64,000 nucleotides of DNA from Lumbricus rubellus (Eukaryota; Annelida; Clitellata; Crassiclitellata; Lumbricidae). The notes under the pieces are model-generated. The model was not told the origin of the DNA. It made no database searches and was given only the letters and a program-made list of their open reading frames with translations. Shown one piece after another: positions 12,250 through 23,895 of the stretch (position 1 is the stretch's first letter; each line of letters begins with the position of its first letter). The stretch spans positions 20,133,146-20,197,145 of the forward strand of contig OX243827.1 of the NCBI GenBank assembly GCA_945859605.1, given 5' to 3'. The translations under genes were made by a program, and so were the position numbers.

Positions 12250-13718
12250 TAACCGTCTAAATCTAATCTTATGTGGTATGTAATCCTATCTATGGTACCA
12301 TTCTCATTGGTATTGTTGCTAAATACACCGGGCAGAGTTTTCGAAGCCCTTTTAATGGTGAGCCAAAGGCGATATTTTTTTCCCAGCAAGCATGGCCGTA
12401 TGCTAAGATTCCTGAGTAAAATTGGGATTGCAGTCTGTTTGGGGTCAGTGGAATTTTGTGAAATTTGTGCAGAAATGTGAAATTCTACAATTTTTCAGTG
12501 AACAGATAGTCTCAGTTGTGATCATTATCAGGGTGAGGATTTATTATGGACTCACCTGTTGCTCACCCAGCAATTTAATTTTGCTTCATATGCTGTATTA
12601 AAATAAACAAGAGTGTTGATAATGAGCTACGTTGAATTGATAATTAACGGAAGATACATAGAGATTTGCGAAATCTCCAAATGCCAAATATGAACTTTGT
12701 TTCTCAAGTTATGTAAAGTAGGCTATGGTCTGTGAGCCATAAGTTGGACTTTGTCAACGTGTCATGTGGCATCAATTAGTAAGTGCTTCTAAGGACGACT
12801 GATTTGAATGTTGAAATGAATTGGTATCGTTGTATTCAGATGGGTGCAATTATCTCTCTGGATTATAATAACTGTTGCTCTCACTGCGATCAGTCAGTAT
12901 TGTTTAATTTAATTAAGTACTCTTATAACACCATTCTTATTAGAAATAATATGCCATGACTAGTTATAGTTGCTTCAAGTGAAACTGTGTCGAAAACTTT
13001 TGAACAGTTGGAAGGTTTCTGTCGCTAGTATATATAAAAGGCGTGCCAAATGTATATAAGAACAATGCAATTGTGATTGGCGTTGTTGCAGATCTATACA
13101 ATACAATGCACTTTTTTTTATTATTGTTCTGGTATTCATTGGCAAGCTCAAAATGGCGTAAGACTGAGGCGATATTAGGTGGGCGATTGCAAGGATAATA
13201 CTCTATGAAAGTGATTTTTCAGGCAGACTTAGAGTTATGTTACCAGTGATTAAGGAATGTGATATTGGCCGTTATGCTATGACTTGACTGATTAATAATT
13301 AATTATACTGCTTAATTGTGCTTCAGTAGAATCAAGAAGTTTGGATGAACTGTGACATTTGTCTGCAACTTTCATTATCGAATTGTTTTGAAAATTTTAT
13401 TTCGAAATTTCGACAGAGTATGATTGTGAACGACCTATGGTTTAAATACGTGATGACGAATTTCATTGTGTAAAAATTTGAAATGTTTATTTAATGGCAG
13501 ATTTGCTGTTACCACAACATCTTAGTGCAGATCCACAATTGTGTATTAATTTTGTTCAATTGAGATTAAATGAAAATCAGTTCGTTGAATTTCGGTTGTA
13601 CATGGTTTTGAAAAGCGATTCCCAAACTTGGGTCAATGATTATTATTCAATTGCAGTTGTTAAAATGTTTCTTTTCTTTGGTAACTGGTTTAGCATCGGT
13701 ACATATTAATTTTAGCAC
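12250..13718. other. Intergenic stretch, no supported gene
   Basis: AT-rich sequence without recognised exons. A 71-codon open frame (13494-13709, + strand) has no recognisable domain and no splice or promoter context, so it is not called. The part near 12605-12672 resembles the LONRF intron near 11170-11205 and 11449-11460. Confidence 0.6.
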
Positions 13719-13911
13719 AGGGCTGTTTTCAAGGAATTTTTAGAACTGCACAACCCCTTCTTTCCTTTCCCATCCTCTATGGTAAATTACTTCCTATTGG
13801 AGGACAATGACTCTTTTTTGCTAGTTTTAACTGTAACAGAAGTACTTCTACAACAGCACAAATCCATTTACAACTGCACATTTTGTGTACAACTGCACGT
13901 TAAAAAAGCCC
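13719..13911. mobile_element. hAT-type MITE (CAGGGCTGTTTT family)
   Basis: Begins CAGGGCTG and ends with the complement of AAGGGCTTTTTTAACGTGC. Flanking 8-mers TTTTAGCA and ATTTAGCA match 7 of 8. The same family in the opposite orientation occurs at 19663, 23018 and 33456, all with the internal TCCTCCGATTGGAAGTAATT motif or its complement. Confidence 0.75.
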
Positions 13912-14029
13912 TTATTTAGCATTGGCCCAGAGTATGGAATGGGTTTCCAATGTTTGTTGGCTTCGCCTTATGCTTAGGGTTTGCTCAGATGCTTTTTTGC
14001 AACCTTGAAATCGTCCTTTTCGGACAGGG

Positions 14030-14150
14030 TTGGTCAGGAGCGCTCCTGAGTAGTAACCTTGAAGGGACGCTATAATTATAAATTTCCATGATGAATATCT
14101 TACGGTAGGTCTATCTAGGGATTTATATAGCGCCTCTAGAGGCACACTAT
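14030..14150. mobile_element. L2-type retroposon tail remnants
   Basis: GGAGCGCTCCTGAGTAG, then TTGAAGGGACGCTATAA and, about 25 bp on, ATTTATATAGCGCCTCTAGA: tails of two truncated SINE/LINE copies, probably in opposite orientation. Confidence 0.5.
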
Positions 14151-14446
14151 TTATTTAGAAAATCACGGGAAAGAGATATGGCTTTGTTATTATTATTACT
14201 TCTTTCTTTTTTACCTGAGGTATCTATGACCCCTTAGGTTTCAGATATTAATAAGAAATTTAAACTCTATAGTGGTCATCCATGTCAAGATCTGGAAGAA
14301 CATTACTATTATCATAAGCATACTTTTATTATCTTCACCTGTTACAGATCGTGCGATCAACAAGAGAAGCAGTGCCTGGGCTATTCTTCTAAATGATAAT
14401 AAAAGTGCCAAAAATAATTAAATCTTTCTTTTGTTGTTGTTATTAG

Positions 14447-15390
14447 CAGTGGCGTAGCAATAGGTTGTGCAGGTTGTGCAGTGCACAAGGGCCCCCGGCT
14501 ATTAAGGGCCCCCGGGGTCAGAGTCAATTTTTACTTTAAGGATATTCAGAATGTATTCGAACCTACTTGTACAGCGTACACACTCAATAAGTTTTTGTGT
14601 TTGAGCCGGAATGTCCAAACAACCCGGCAGTAGAGGGCCCCGCAGTCACAGTCAATTTTTTCTTTAAGAATAATCCACATATACAACGGTGGCGCACGGA
14701 TGGATTGTGCAGACTGTGCAGACCGCACAAGACCCGATGACTTCATCAAGCCTGGTGACAGAATTGAATTCAGTTTGATCAATGCTGAGGTGGTGGTGGC
14801 TTTGGATATCGACACCGAGCAGAGAGGCACTTTGGAAACTATAGTGCTCTGCCAATTACTTTACAAAAGCATCCTAGAACAAAGGCATCTCGATTATTTT
14901 TGCGCTAGGGGCCCAAGCGAACTTTTCAGCATTTCCGATTTTTTAAATTCTTCTTTTAGACTTACGGTATGAACCCAAACTTGAGTCGCTTCACAATATA
15001 CCAATTTTTTAAATGTTTCTTATTTTAGTCAAATAGCCCAACTGTTTGATAGAATTTCAGTGTGGATAGTTATAATTTATAGGCCTACTACAAGAGAGGA
15101 AACGATGTTTACAGATAGGGCCTACATTTTGTTCAGTAGCCTACTCTGGAAGCCTGAAGAAATAGCAAAATGTTTTATAGAGCCAAACGGGAGAAAATAA
15201 TAAAAATTGAAATAAGTTAATTTGAAAATTTGATTTCGAGTGCGAGCTATAGGCCTATGCAAATAGTCTATCGCAAAAGCCAGGCGCTTTTGCACAGCTT
15301 TATTGTTTGAAGTCTTTGGGGTTCAAGCATTGACGGGGCCCACCACGAAAGCCCTGCACAAGGGCCTCCAAAGATCTTGCTACGCCACTG
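14447..15390. mobile_element. 944-bp non-autonomous hAT element, TSD GTTATTAG
   Basis: The ends CAGTGGCGTAGCA and TGCTACGCCACTG are perfect inverted repeats, flanked by perfect 8-bp repeats GTTATTAG at 14439-14446 and 15391-15398. Inside, GGGCCCCCGG near the end and a second GTGGCGCACGG motif at about 14690 suggest nested or duplicated terminal sequence. A 90-codon frame at 14700-14972 has no recognised domain. Confidence 0.9.
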
Positions 15391-15689
15391 GTTATTAGGC
15401 CTATTGTTATTATTACTATTATTTTTTAATTATTAATAAAAGTATTAAGGAAATTATTATTGTAATTATAGCCTATAATATTTATTGAATTATGAAGCTA
15501 CTCTTCACCAGAACGGAAATATTAGGTTAAGTTTGTTAATATGACATCTTAAAATGCTACCATTTCGTATACGAAATGTTCAATGTAGAAACTCAAAAAA
15601 TAAATTCTTATTATTGTAAGTAAATTTATTAAAGTCTCAGACCACTCTTATCAACAAAATTGTAGAAATAGTAGAGCACTCTTTGTTAA

Positions 15690-15782
15690 GATGACAGCTT
15701 GAAAAGCTGCCATTACAATGTGGAGATTGAAAAAATTTATCGTGTGGAGGGCAAAACCCCTTCCCTGCTGGGCGCTCCGCAC
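15690..15782. repeat. Fragment of a GC-ended repeat (TTAAGATGACAGCTT family)
   Basis: GTTAAGATGACAGCTTGAAA, AAGCTGCCATTACAATGTGG, then CCTTCCCTGCTGGGCG. Similar modules lie at 37.08-37.25 kb and repeatedly at 61.34-62.13 kb inside a hAT element. The hAT element 15791-17511 is inserted into its end, and the sequence resumes at about 17520. Confidence 0.65.
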
Positions 15783-15790
15783 CTCAGCGA

Positions 15791-17511
15791 TAGACCTGAG
15801 AGTCACTTCACTTTGGAATTATGACTTGACTCGGAGAACTACATGACTTGAAAGTGACTTGACTCCACCTTCGTGACTTGACTTGACTCCCAACTTTCGT
15901 GACTTGGAGTCACGACTTCTGTCTAGTTTCATTTAATAAGTGCATTGGCAGCTGGGAACTGCATGCCTATATAGACCTAACATTATTTTTTGAAGCTGTG
16001 ACCTTATTTTCTGATGTATTTTCAGTTTCACCCCGCCCTATATTAGTAACTGTCCCATACCAAGTAGTGCGGACCTGGTGACCCTGTATTACACAAACCA
16101 CACACATCAAGTTGAATCAAATCAAATGAAAAAATGTCCACCAGTTTGTAAAACGATATCAAATTGCTGACCTACATTCGGTCATACCAAAAATAAGTGA
16201 GTCAATCTATAACACTGAAGGCGCTGGGCTCTATAGCTAGAAACTGTATAGCCTAGAGTTGCACAAAACACATTGTCCAGCATTCCAGCTCCAACAATGG
16301 AGCCAAATACAGTAACGTAAGCTAAATGCTGCACACATTGTTCATGTTTCTTAATTCTTATAATACTTATTATTTAATTAGCAGCAGTTAGTATTAACAT
16401 TTAACATATTGCCACTTGTAGGCCTATACGTGACAACACTACTCATGTTGCAGTTCGAGCGTCAGACTTAACTAAGTTACAGCTTAGAAGTTCTTGAGTG
16501 TAAACAGTCAAACAGTTGACTACTCAGTTGACTCGTGATAGGATAGTGGAAAGAATTGCCTGTAATTGTCATGAATGAAGGACACCACATTTGCACGACA
16601 TGGAGCCATGGAAGAACGTTTCTGGTTCAGCAGAATTCCAGTCGAAGAAAACATTTGCTCCACTGGAACACTGGATGCCGATACACAAAGATAATTTCGA
16701 GCGAGCACAGCCTATCAGATTGAACAGTCTAAAAAATGTGGGGATGGGTCTGATTGGATCATTGGGGCAACACCCTCCCAAACTCCCCAAAAAGTTACAT
16801 GAAGCCTTGATGAAGGAGATTGGGCCTACAGTGTGGGTTTCTAAAACAAGTTAACAGCACTCACTTGCAGTAGATCCTTTCGTCGTTTAAGGGTTCATAC
16901 GATACTGAGCCGGTACTAGTACTTGGTCCGGCATCATCTTTTGCGACATGCAAGTATCCGTAGTATTTCCATACCTCACTACGAGGACGGCTGCTGCAGC
17001 TGCCTTTACGACCAACGCCAGTAATAACACGAAGTTCAGCTAATGCGGCCCGTTCACTTCTACTAAGCGCAGACGAACTAACGTTCTTATTCTTAAGGTC
17101 CGAGGACCCTGACGCTGGCTTACGCTGCGGTACTATTTTCTGCATAATTACAGTTAATAGACCCAAAACAGATAAACTCGTTCTCGATTCAATGTACTAC
17201 AAACTTTCAAACGCGTCTATATCACAGTCCATCACTTTAAGAAACTATGAAACATTGGAAATGGAAATTACCCGAATTTCCGCTAGTTTCTTGTTTATAC
17301 TTTATAGGCATCGGCCATCAGGCGTCTTATAAATCAAATAAGTAAGTAGGCCTCAGAATAATTTTGAGTGATCGAGTCGACTATGCAGGAATATTATGGC
17401 GGCGGTTTGGAGAGAAAAAATTGGCGGCGACTTGGATTAAATATGACTTGACTTGACTTGACCTATATCAAGTCGACTTAGTCGACTTAACGGCGGCGAC
17501 TCTCAGGTCTA
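15791..17511 (-). mobile_element. 1.7-kb hAT element with transposase remnants, TSD CTCAGCGA
   Basis: Inverted ends TAGACCTGAGAGTC / GACTCTCAGGTCTA, flanked by perfect 8-bp repeats CTCAGCGA at 15783-15790 and 17512-17519. Subterminal sequence is rich in TGACTTGACT motifs. It contains two minus-strand pieces of a BED/hAT transposase (see 16520-17166). The middle of the transposase gene is missing, so it is an internally deleted, non-autonomous copy. Confidence 0.9.
16520..17166 (-). pseudogene. hAT transposase remnant: BED-like N-terminus plus C-terminal dimerisation domain
   Basis: The N-terminal piece (17166-16861) contains SEVWKYYGYLHV and ends NDERIYC just before the second Cys of a BED zinc finger would be expected. 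The C-terminal piece (16708-16520) contains YLCVSASSVPVEQMFSSTG, NQKRSSMAP and FIHDNY, the hallmark of the hAT C-terminal dimerisation region. The RNase-H catalytic core between them is deleted, so it cannot encode a working enzyme. Confidence 0.85.
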
Positions 17512-18127
17512 CTCAGCGATCGTCTACGGGATGCTCGTCCCCCCATCCCCCAGGAAATATTTTGTTCAGAGAAGGGGATTAGATTACACATTGCCAGGAG
17601 TGCAGGGCCGACCCGAGTAGGGGTAGGGGGGAAGTAGAGGGATTGCGCCCGGTTGCTTAGGAGGGGGGGTATAGAAGCCCCTGCCTGATCCCATGCGTTT
17701 ATGTTAAGTCGTCTGAATGCTACGAATTGCACTGTCAGCATGTTGGCATTTCTTAAGACTTCCTTCATGCTCTAAGTGTGTTCTTATCGACGTGCTGTCA
17801 TTTCTATACATCATTGTTTCTTCTGAATTTAAACTGCATGCTCATGCATTGCGTAATCCGGCCTGATCTACGACTTGCAACGACTTGCAGCGGGTTGATG
17901 ACTTAATTGGCGAGTTCGTGCACTTTTGATATGTGGGGGGGGGGGGGGGCATGGCCGGATTGGCCCCTGGATCCGCTCCTCGGATGATTCTACAAGTGGC
18001 ATTTTTCTCGGAGGAGGAAATGGTATCAGTCCTGGGGTGAGACGCCTAGATCAAACACTTGGCCCATAATTATGCACTCTTGTCGATCCATTGGAGCGCT
18101 ATCCAGTAGGCCTACAAAGAGCGCGAC

Positions 18128-18366
18128 CATGGGCGGAGACTATAGAGGGGGGAGGGTCCCCTCAATGAATGTGTTGGGGGGACGGCCCATGTATTTGTCC
18201 CTTTGTTCCCCCCCCCCCAATAGTTGAGTGTTACGACTAAAAATAAGGTCATCAACTTTTTTACGGGAAGGCGACTCAGCCATTCGTCAGCCCTAAATCC
18301 CGCGTCCTTCCTTCGGCGCCACTCATTCGTCCCCCCTCCAAGTCTCCGCCCAGTTCTCCGCCCATG
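18128..18366. mobile_element. 239-bp MITE with CATGGGCGGAG ends, TSD AGCGCGAC
   Basis: Ends CATGGGCGGAGAC and CTCCGCCCATG, flanked by perfect 8-bp repeats AGCGCGAC at 18119/18120-18127 and 18367-18374. The paralogous site in unit B (about 27851, AAAGAGCGCCAAGGCGAC) lacks it, which confirms insertion. Confidence 0.85.
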
Positions 18367-18694
18367 AGCGCGACGGCGATATTGTCAACAGTCTGCGCCA
18401 AAGAGCAGAAATAGGAATGCCATTAACAGTTATTGTCAATGCGATGACAGTTAATGGCGTGTAAGACTTCAACTTTTAAACTGATTAGGCCCTATCGATA
18501 AAATGATTGGGCCGTGCAGTTCGGAGACGTTAGGCTGATTTCTCTACATGTTTCTCTGCGCATTTTCCTCAATCTTCTCTGCCGCCTTTCAGACGACAAT
18601 CAACCGGATGTCATTATGACAGACAGGACTGGTAACGAAGCGCCGTGACAGAGGAGGAGGGAACTTGAAAATTTGCCTGTAATATTCCTTTTTT

Positions 18695-19090
18695 TTGTAT
18701 GTGCACTTGTTAGGCTATAGCGCCCCTTCAAGCTCACTACTCAGAGGCGCTCCCGAATGCAGAGCGGACACTGCATCGGAGTTTCCCGCCGAAGCGCTGA
18801 GCTATTGTGAGTGAAGGACTTGCCCAAGGTCCCATGGGCGGAATTTGGTTTCCGTTCTTGGGAGGGGGCTAACCCCGGGTCTAGGCCTTATTGGGGTGGC
18901 GGTTAACCCCAGAAAAAGATAGCATTTTCATGGTAAAAAAGTTGAATCTGGGACTTCTTGGAGGGGCTTAGCCCTCCCTAGCCCCTGATAAACTCCGCCC
19001 ATGCAAGGTCCTTACGCGGCGAGGTGGATTCGAACCTCAAACCTTCCGGCTCCAAGGCAACGACGCCACCACTACACCACCGCGCCTCAC
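18695..19090 (-). mobile_element. tRNA-headed SINE split by a MITE
   Basis: Tail (TGTGCACTTGTTAGGCTATA), body, then head complement (GGATTCGAACCTCAAACCTT...CACCACTACACCACCGCG) at 19020-19087. It is interrupted by the MITE at 18833-19003. The tail carries TAGGCTA where the other SINE copies have a plain TA. Confidence 0.8.
18833..19003. mobile_element. 171-bp MITE inside the SINE, TSD CAAGGTCC
   Basis: Ends CATGGGCGGAA and CTCCGCCCATG; flanking perfect 8-bp repeats CAAGGTCC at 18825-18832 and 19004-19011. The uninterrupted SINE sequence is visible at about 44000. Same family as 18128, 31500, 45085 and 58726. Confidence 0.9.
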
Positions 19091-19662
19091 ACCTTCCTTT
19101 CTCCGAAAACTTTAAATGTGAAATGGTGGTGACAAAACTGACAACATATTCTTTAAAGATATGAGTTTTGTTTATCGTTTGTCAAGACAACATTCTGAAA
19201 TCATCGATTCAAGTTTATTGCTGGCTACAGGTCTATAGGCCCCTATTCATAGATATTTAAGATGATAGTCATGAATATTGAAAAACAGTAGCCTAAGTAG
19301 GATATCGAATTTACGCCAGTTTTTCTTCAGAACAAAGCATTAAACACAGTTATTACTCCACTCTACAATATGAACCTCTATGAATTTTACAGTTTCAAAC
19401 TTGCATTTCTGTACAGTAAAGCCTCGATTCATTTGTGAAAATCAATATGGACAAAGAATTAGACGTATACATGTAAGCCTGTATTTTATTACATCTCGAC
19501 ACTTAGGCCTATTATAATAGGCCTGCTGCAGTCAGTACACAGTACACTGGTGAAATTCCAATTGTAACCTATATTAAACCACTTATTACAAAGTTACAAT
19601 GATATAATAGACGTTGTTTAACATGTTGGATAAGGCAATTGCTCAAAATTAATGTAATCTTC

Positions 19663-19860
19663 CAGGGCTTTTTGAACGTGCAGTTGTACACAAAATGTGC
19701 AGCTCTAAAAAATGGATTTGTGCAGTTGTAAAAGCATTTCTGTACAGTTAAAACTAGCAAAAAATGGACATTGTCCTCCGATTGGAAGTAATTTACCATG
19801 GAGGATAGGAAGGAAAAGAGATAGTTGCGCAGTTCTAAAAATTCCTTAAGAACAGCTCTG
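19663..19860. mobile_element. hAT-type MITE (CAGGGCTTTTT family), unit A only
   Basis: Starts CAGGGCTTTTTGAACG and ends AACAGCTCTG. The 8-mer TAATCTTC precedes it (19655-19662) and recurs at 19867-19874, separated from the element end by the six bases TAGGCC. Units B and C have an uninterrupted GTAATCTC site (about 28893 and 38899). Confidence 0.75.
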
Positions 19861-20326
19861 TAGGCCTAATCTTCCATATTGATAATTTTTAATTGGACAT
19901 AGATGTTGTTTCTGAAGCCTTGTGGTACACGGTAGATATTACCGTGACCTCAAAATTTATTCACGGGCGGTGTGTCGGAGTTAGAAATATAGGTCTACCA
20001 AGTGCTGCCAGGTGATAGGCTACCAAGTGAAGATCCTAAGATCAAATTGGGATGGGCTCCGTTTTTGACAGCCAGCTTTCTATTTGTTTTTTCATTATTC
20101 TTCACGTTGGCCGCTGGTTTGCTGTGTTAAATGACTCAAAAAGGTACGTACGTGTATACACGTACCACGCGGTCAAAGTGTTAAACTTTTCATTTATCTC
20201 CCTGATTTATTATTACACTTATCACTTCTATGTGTTATATTGTATCATTAAATTTTGTCGATGTCCCATAATTGTGCTTGCAAATGGAGTAATAAAGTAT
20301 GTGCTTACTTACTTGCTTACTTAATT

Positions 20327-22898
20327 CTATGAGTCGGCAGTGGGGGCCTCGGTAGTGGTTGTTGTTGTAATGTCGTACGGTGGTTCGGTGTCTGTTGTCG
20401 GCGCACTCTTCTTGCTTGTAGCTGATACAAGAGCTGTTACAGTAGTACTCGATTGGGTGGTAAGAGGTGTAGTAGTAGTGCTCGATTGGGTGGTAAGAGG
20501 TGTAGTACTCGATTGGGTGGTAAGAGGTGTAGTACTCGACTGAGTGGCAAGAGGTGTAGTACTCGACTGGGTGGTAAGAGGTGTAGTACTCGATTGGGTA
20601 GTAAGAGGTGTAGTACTCGATTGGGTGGTAAGAGGTGTAGTACTCGACTGGGTGGTAAGAGGTGTAGTAGTAGTACTCGACTGGGTGGTAAGAGGTGTAG
20701 TACTCGACTGGGTGGTAGAAGTTGTAGTAGTAGTACTCGATTGGGTGGTAAGAGGTGTAGTACTCGACTGGCTGGTAAGAGGTGTAGTACTCGATTGGGT
20801 AGTAAGAGGTGTAGTACTCGACTGGGTGGTAGAAGTTGTAGTAGTAGTACTCGATTGGGTGGTAAAAGGTGTAGTACTCGACTGGGTGGTAGAAGGTGTA
20901 GTACGCGATTGGGTGGTGCTTGCAGCTGGACAACCACATCTAAACGCAAACGCAACATAAATTAGGCCTGTCACACGACGACAAAGCGATCAATAGGCCT
21001 ACTTGCACAGCGTTAGGATTAGGCCTACTCACCACTGTTGGAAGTAGACCTATGCCCTTTAAACCCGCCTGATAGATATTTATGCCTATAATCCACAAAA
21101 TTAATAGCAGTTGAAATTTAAGAGCGTACCATTATAATATTGGTTCACTTTTCCTATTTTCTGCAGTTGAATGGATTCAGTGGAAGCCTGTTTGCAGTGA
21201 ACATGCTCAAAATATTTCATATGCACGATGTCTAGACTGTAGAATACATCTAACTGCTTAAATCTAATACTACAAATTACATGCATTCAATGACGGTGCA
21301 TTTATGCATGCCTACCCTGAACACGCTGAATTGTAAGCTTATAACTGTAACGGATCTGATCCATTAAGCCAATCGTCATGCCAATTAAGTGCTTTGTTTA
21401 TTAGCTGTGGCTACCTGTACACCGTGTAGTTTTTGCAACGTAAACGAACAATCTGGCAAAACGTGTCCAAATCAGGGCGAAAGATGTCTGCAATGTTGCA
21501 ACATTCTGCGTCGCTCTGAACCTGAACGTGAGGACCAGCGCAGCCAGAGCACGTCTCCAATAATGTGGTTTTTCCGCTGCTTGAATCCAAGATGTCGATT
21601 TTGCTTATACTGCCTGAGCTGCCACACTTTTACAAAAACGACATGATTTAAAATTAATCAATTTAAAGTGAATAATCTAAATTAATTTAAATTGCTTGGA
21701 ATTCTCACATCATACAATTACCCAACTTCTTTAAAAGCTATACTTATCGCCTGAAAATGTACCCAATTTTTGCATTGGTTAGGCTTCTGCTTGTGCCCTT
21801 GGCGCAAAAAATAATGTCTGGCATCGTGTCTCGTTTAAGCAGAGAGCGTCAGTGCCAGTGGAAATATTAGACTCTGTAGCCTAGTAGCGAGAAAACTTAC
21901 TTTTAACAGCATTAAATGCTATTCCTTATTAATAACGAGCATTGATTTTTTAGTTTAAGCGGTCAAATAGTTTGCTATGTTTCAAAGTAGGCCTACAGTA
22001 CTGTCTGCGAAGTAAAACTCTGTATTTAAAAATCAATATCTGATCTAATAAGTGAATATGGACATGAAAGCAAGAACATTCTTAGGTCACCGGTGCTCTG
22101 GGATTTTTAACGCCGGTGTCTTCCTCATTAGTCTGAGACTAAAAATTAGGCCTACAGTCCTACTCGACCTACAATACTGCTAAACAAAATTATGGTGACC
22201 GTTCACTCGCCAAGAGTTTGTCCACTTATCAAAAGATTTTCTCCCTACGGGAATAGGCGTGGAGGTTAGAAACAGAAGTTTTTGAAGGGGGGGGGCCTAA
22301 TTTTCACCTTGGGTATAGGAACAATTTTCGTTTATCTGTGGCCAAAAAACCTGATGACTTTTTTGTCGAATTGTCTGAAAATAGACCAAATTTCCCTGCC
22401 AAAATAGCTGATGACCTTTTTTTTAGTCATTTCATCGAACAAATGCCTTGAACATGCATCCAATGCACCATTTTTCGTATAGCCAATGCTGCAATGATCA
22501 ACTGTTTTTTACTCATATCCTACTTTTGCCTTTGCCCGCTCCATTGATCGAAAACTTCTTTAAAAACCTGATGTGGAGGGGGCCACGTCCTACGGGAATT
22601 TCTGAGATGGGGGCATTGGCCGGATTGCCCCCTGTATCCGCCCATGCTGGCGGGTAATGTAAAGATGAAGTTCTGCGTTTTTTTCAGTAAATAAAAGAAA
22701 ATAATTTCCAACCTTGCACGTGGGAAGAGGTTGGTTCTTTCCGTTGCAAGATTTGATTTTGGCTTCTACTGTCAGTTGATATGGTAAAGCTAATTTACAG
22801 TAGATTGCGTCGATGATTTCCGATCCAGCATGACTCTTCGATGGCAAAATATCAGTGCCCATCAGTACCAACAAAGTCATGATGTGGATGGCAAACAT
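20327..22898 (-). CDS. Secreted Cys-rich/mucin-like protein, copy A (3 exons)
   Basis: Proposed exons on the minus strand: 22898-22713, 21626-21415, 20939-20327 (stop TAG). Exon 1 encodes a signal peptide (core IHIMTLLVLMGTDILPSK) and the start of a Cys-rich domain. Exon 2 carries ISKIDILD, a CSGC pair, ECCNIADIFRPDLDTFC and LRCKNYTVYR. Exon 3 starts R-C-G-C-P and then has about 17 repeats of the 9-residue TTQSSTTPL type, ending in a short tail without a membrane segment. Heavy O-glycosylation and secretion are inferred. The exon 1 donor may instead be at CAC|GTGCAAG (22720), with a matching acceptor at 21619. Compared with copies B and C it has two extra Cys, one in exon 1 (KSCNGK) and one in exon 3. 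An upstream ATG at 22925 is in frame. No family is assigned; spacing like a SUEL/galactose lectin is only a weak possibility. Confidence 0.75.
20450..20920. repeat. 27-bp coding VNTR, copy A (about 17 units)
   Basis: On the minus strand the 27-bp unit encodes the nonapeptide TTQSSTTPL. Some units have extra Thr codons (TTTT) from inserted ACT triplets. All length changes are multiples of three, so the frame stays open. Confidence 0.9.
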
Positions 22899-23000
22899 CT
22901 TCGCTGTATTAGATTTGCGAGTCAAACCAATAATATGCGAGTGAAACTTGAATTCGTGTCACCAGCGCTACACCTTCTGGCCACTGCATCAAGGGCTTGA

Positions 23001-23009
23001 ATATTTATA
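23001..23009 (-). promoter_or_regulatory. TATA box of copy A
   Basis: Minus strand TATAAATAT about 100 bp upstream of the ATG, conserved in position and sequence in all three copies (33439-33447, 47123-47131). A MITE is inserted right upstream, separated only by its 8-bp target duplication. Confidence 0.7.
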
Positions 23010-23017
23010 GCGTCAGG

Positions 23018-23218
23018 CAGGGCTTTTTTAACGTGCAGCTGTAGCCTACACTAAATGTGCAGTTTTAATTAGATTTGTGCAGTTGAAGAAGCACTTTTGC
23101 AAAGTTAAAATTAGCAAAAAAATGGTCATTGTCCTCCGATTGGAAGTAATTTGCCATGGAGGACGGGAAGGAAAAGAAAAAATTTGCAGTTCTAAAAATT
23201 CCGTAAAAAACAGTCCTG
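23018..23218. mobile_element. hAT-type MITE abutting the copy A promoter, TSD GCGTCAGG
   Basis: Ends CAGGGCTTTTTTAACG and ACAGTCCTG, flanked by perfect 8-bp repeats GCGTCAGG at 23010-23017 and 23219-23226. Unit B has the same insertion at the same site; unit C has a single uninterrupted GCGTCATGG at 47132. Confidence 0.9.
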
Positions 23219-23895
23219 GCGTCAGGGAGTGGGGCGATGTCTTCCGCATTGTCGTAAAGCACTCTTGTACTTTCTGAGAATATTGTTAATGATTTCATGC
23301 TCGATCGTGTCCTATTCAAAATACCTGCCACTAAGAATTATTTTATTTTTGACAGCTTGCAAGTTTGTGTACTACAGGTGCATCCTACAAGGATCAATCA
23401 TTTCACTATAAGCGTGTTTATTTATGTCCATCCTGTAAACGTTAGTAATCTTGTGTATTACCTTATGCTATTGTAGTGCTTTTAAAAGCACACCTGTTTT
23501 CAAATCGATATAATTGTTTGTATATATATCGGAATATTTTGTCGCATTTGCTAGTCAATTTTGAAAGGTAGGCCTACACGTGATGATGGATTGTCACTTC
23601 ATTTATCTCTCAAATAAAGTCACTTTTGTATTGAAGTATATGCATGGCCTTTATATAGTTCACGCCTAATTTCACAAGCCAAACGCCATTGAATTTTATA
23701 TTTTATTGACTTGCAGCAGAATATTTCGTATTTAGAAGTATGCTAGGACTAAGTGCTTCTTTAGACAATTTTCAATAGCTTTGATAATATTAGCAAACTT
23801 TAAATAAATAATCCTAAGTAAAATCATGTCCGTTAGATCTACTAGGCCAACTCGACTCGGTCAATACGATTAGGCCTACACGATCCACGTTGCAG

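Noticed and set aside
18695..19090. tRNA-like sequences (also in the other SINEs)
   Set aside because: They are tRNA-derived SINE heads with degenerate boxes, not tRNA genes.
20340..20965. Long + strand frames over the copy A repeat (also at 29597-30294 and 39614-39960)
   Set aside because: Antisense and shifted frames of the 27-bp coding repeat; the minus frame with signal peptide, splice phases and natural stop is the real one.
21389..21646. + strand Cys-rich frame (also 31121 and 44731), tempting as a toxin-like peptide
   Set aside because: It is antisense to exon 2; the minus-strand frame is bounded by AG and GT sites and joins in phase to exons 1 and 3 in all three copies.
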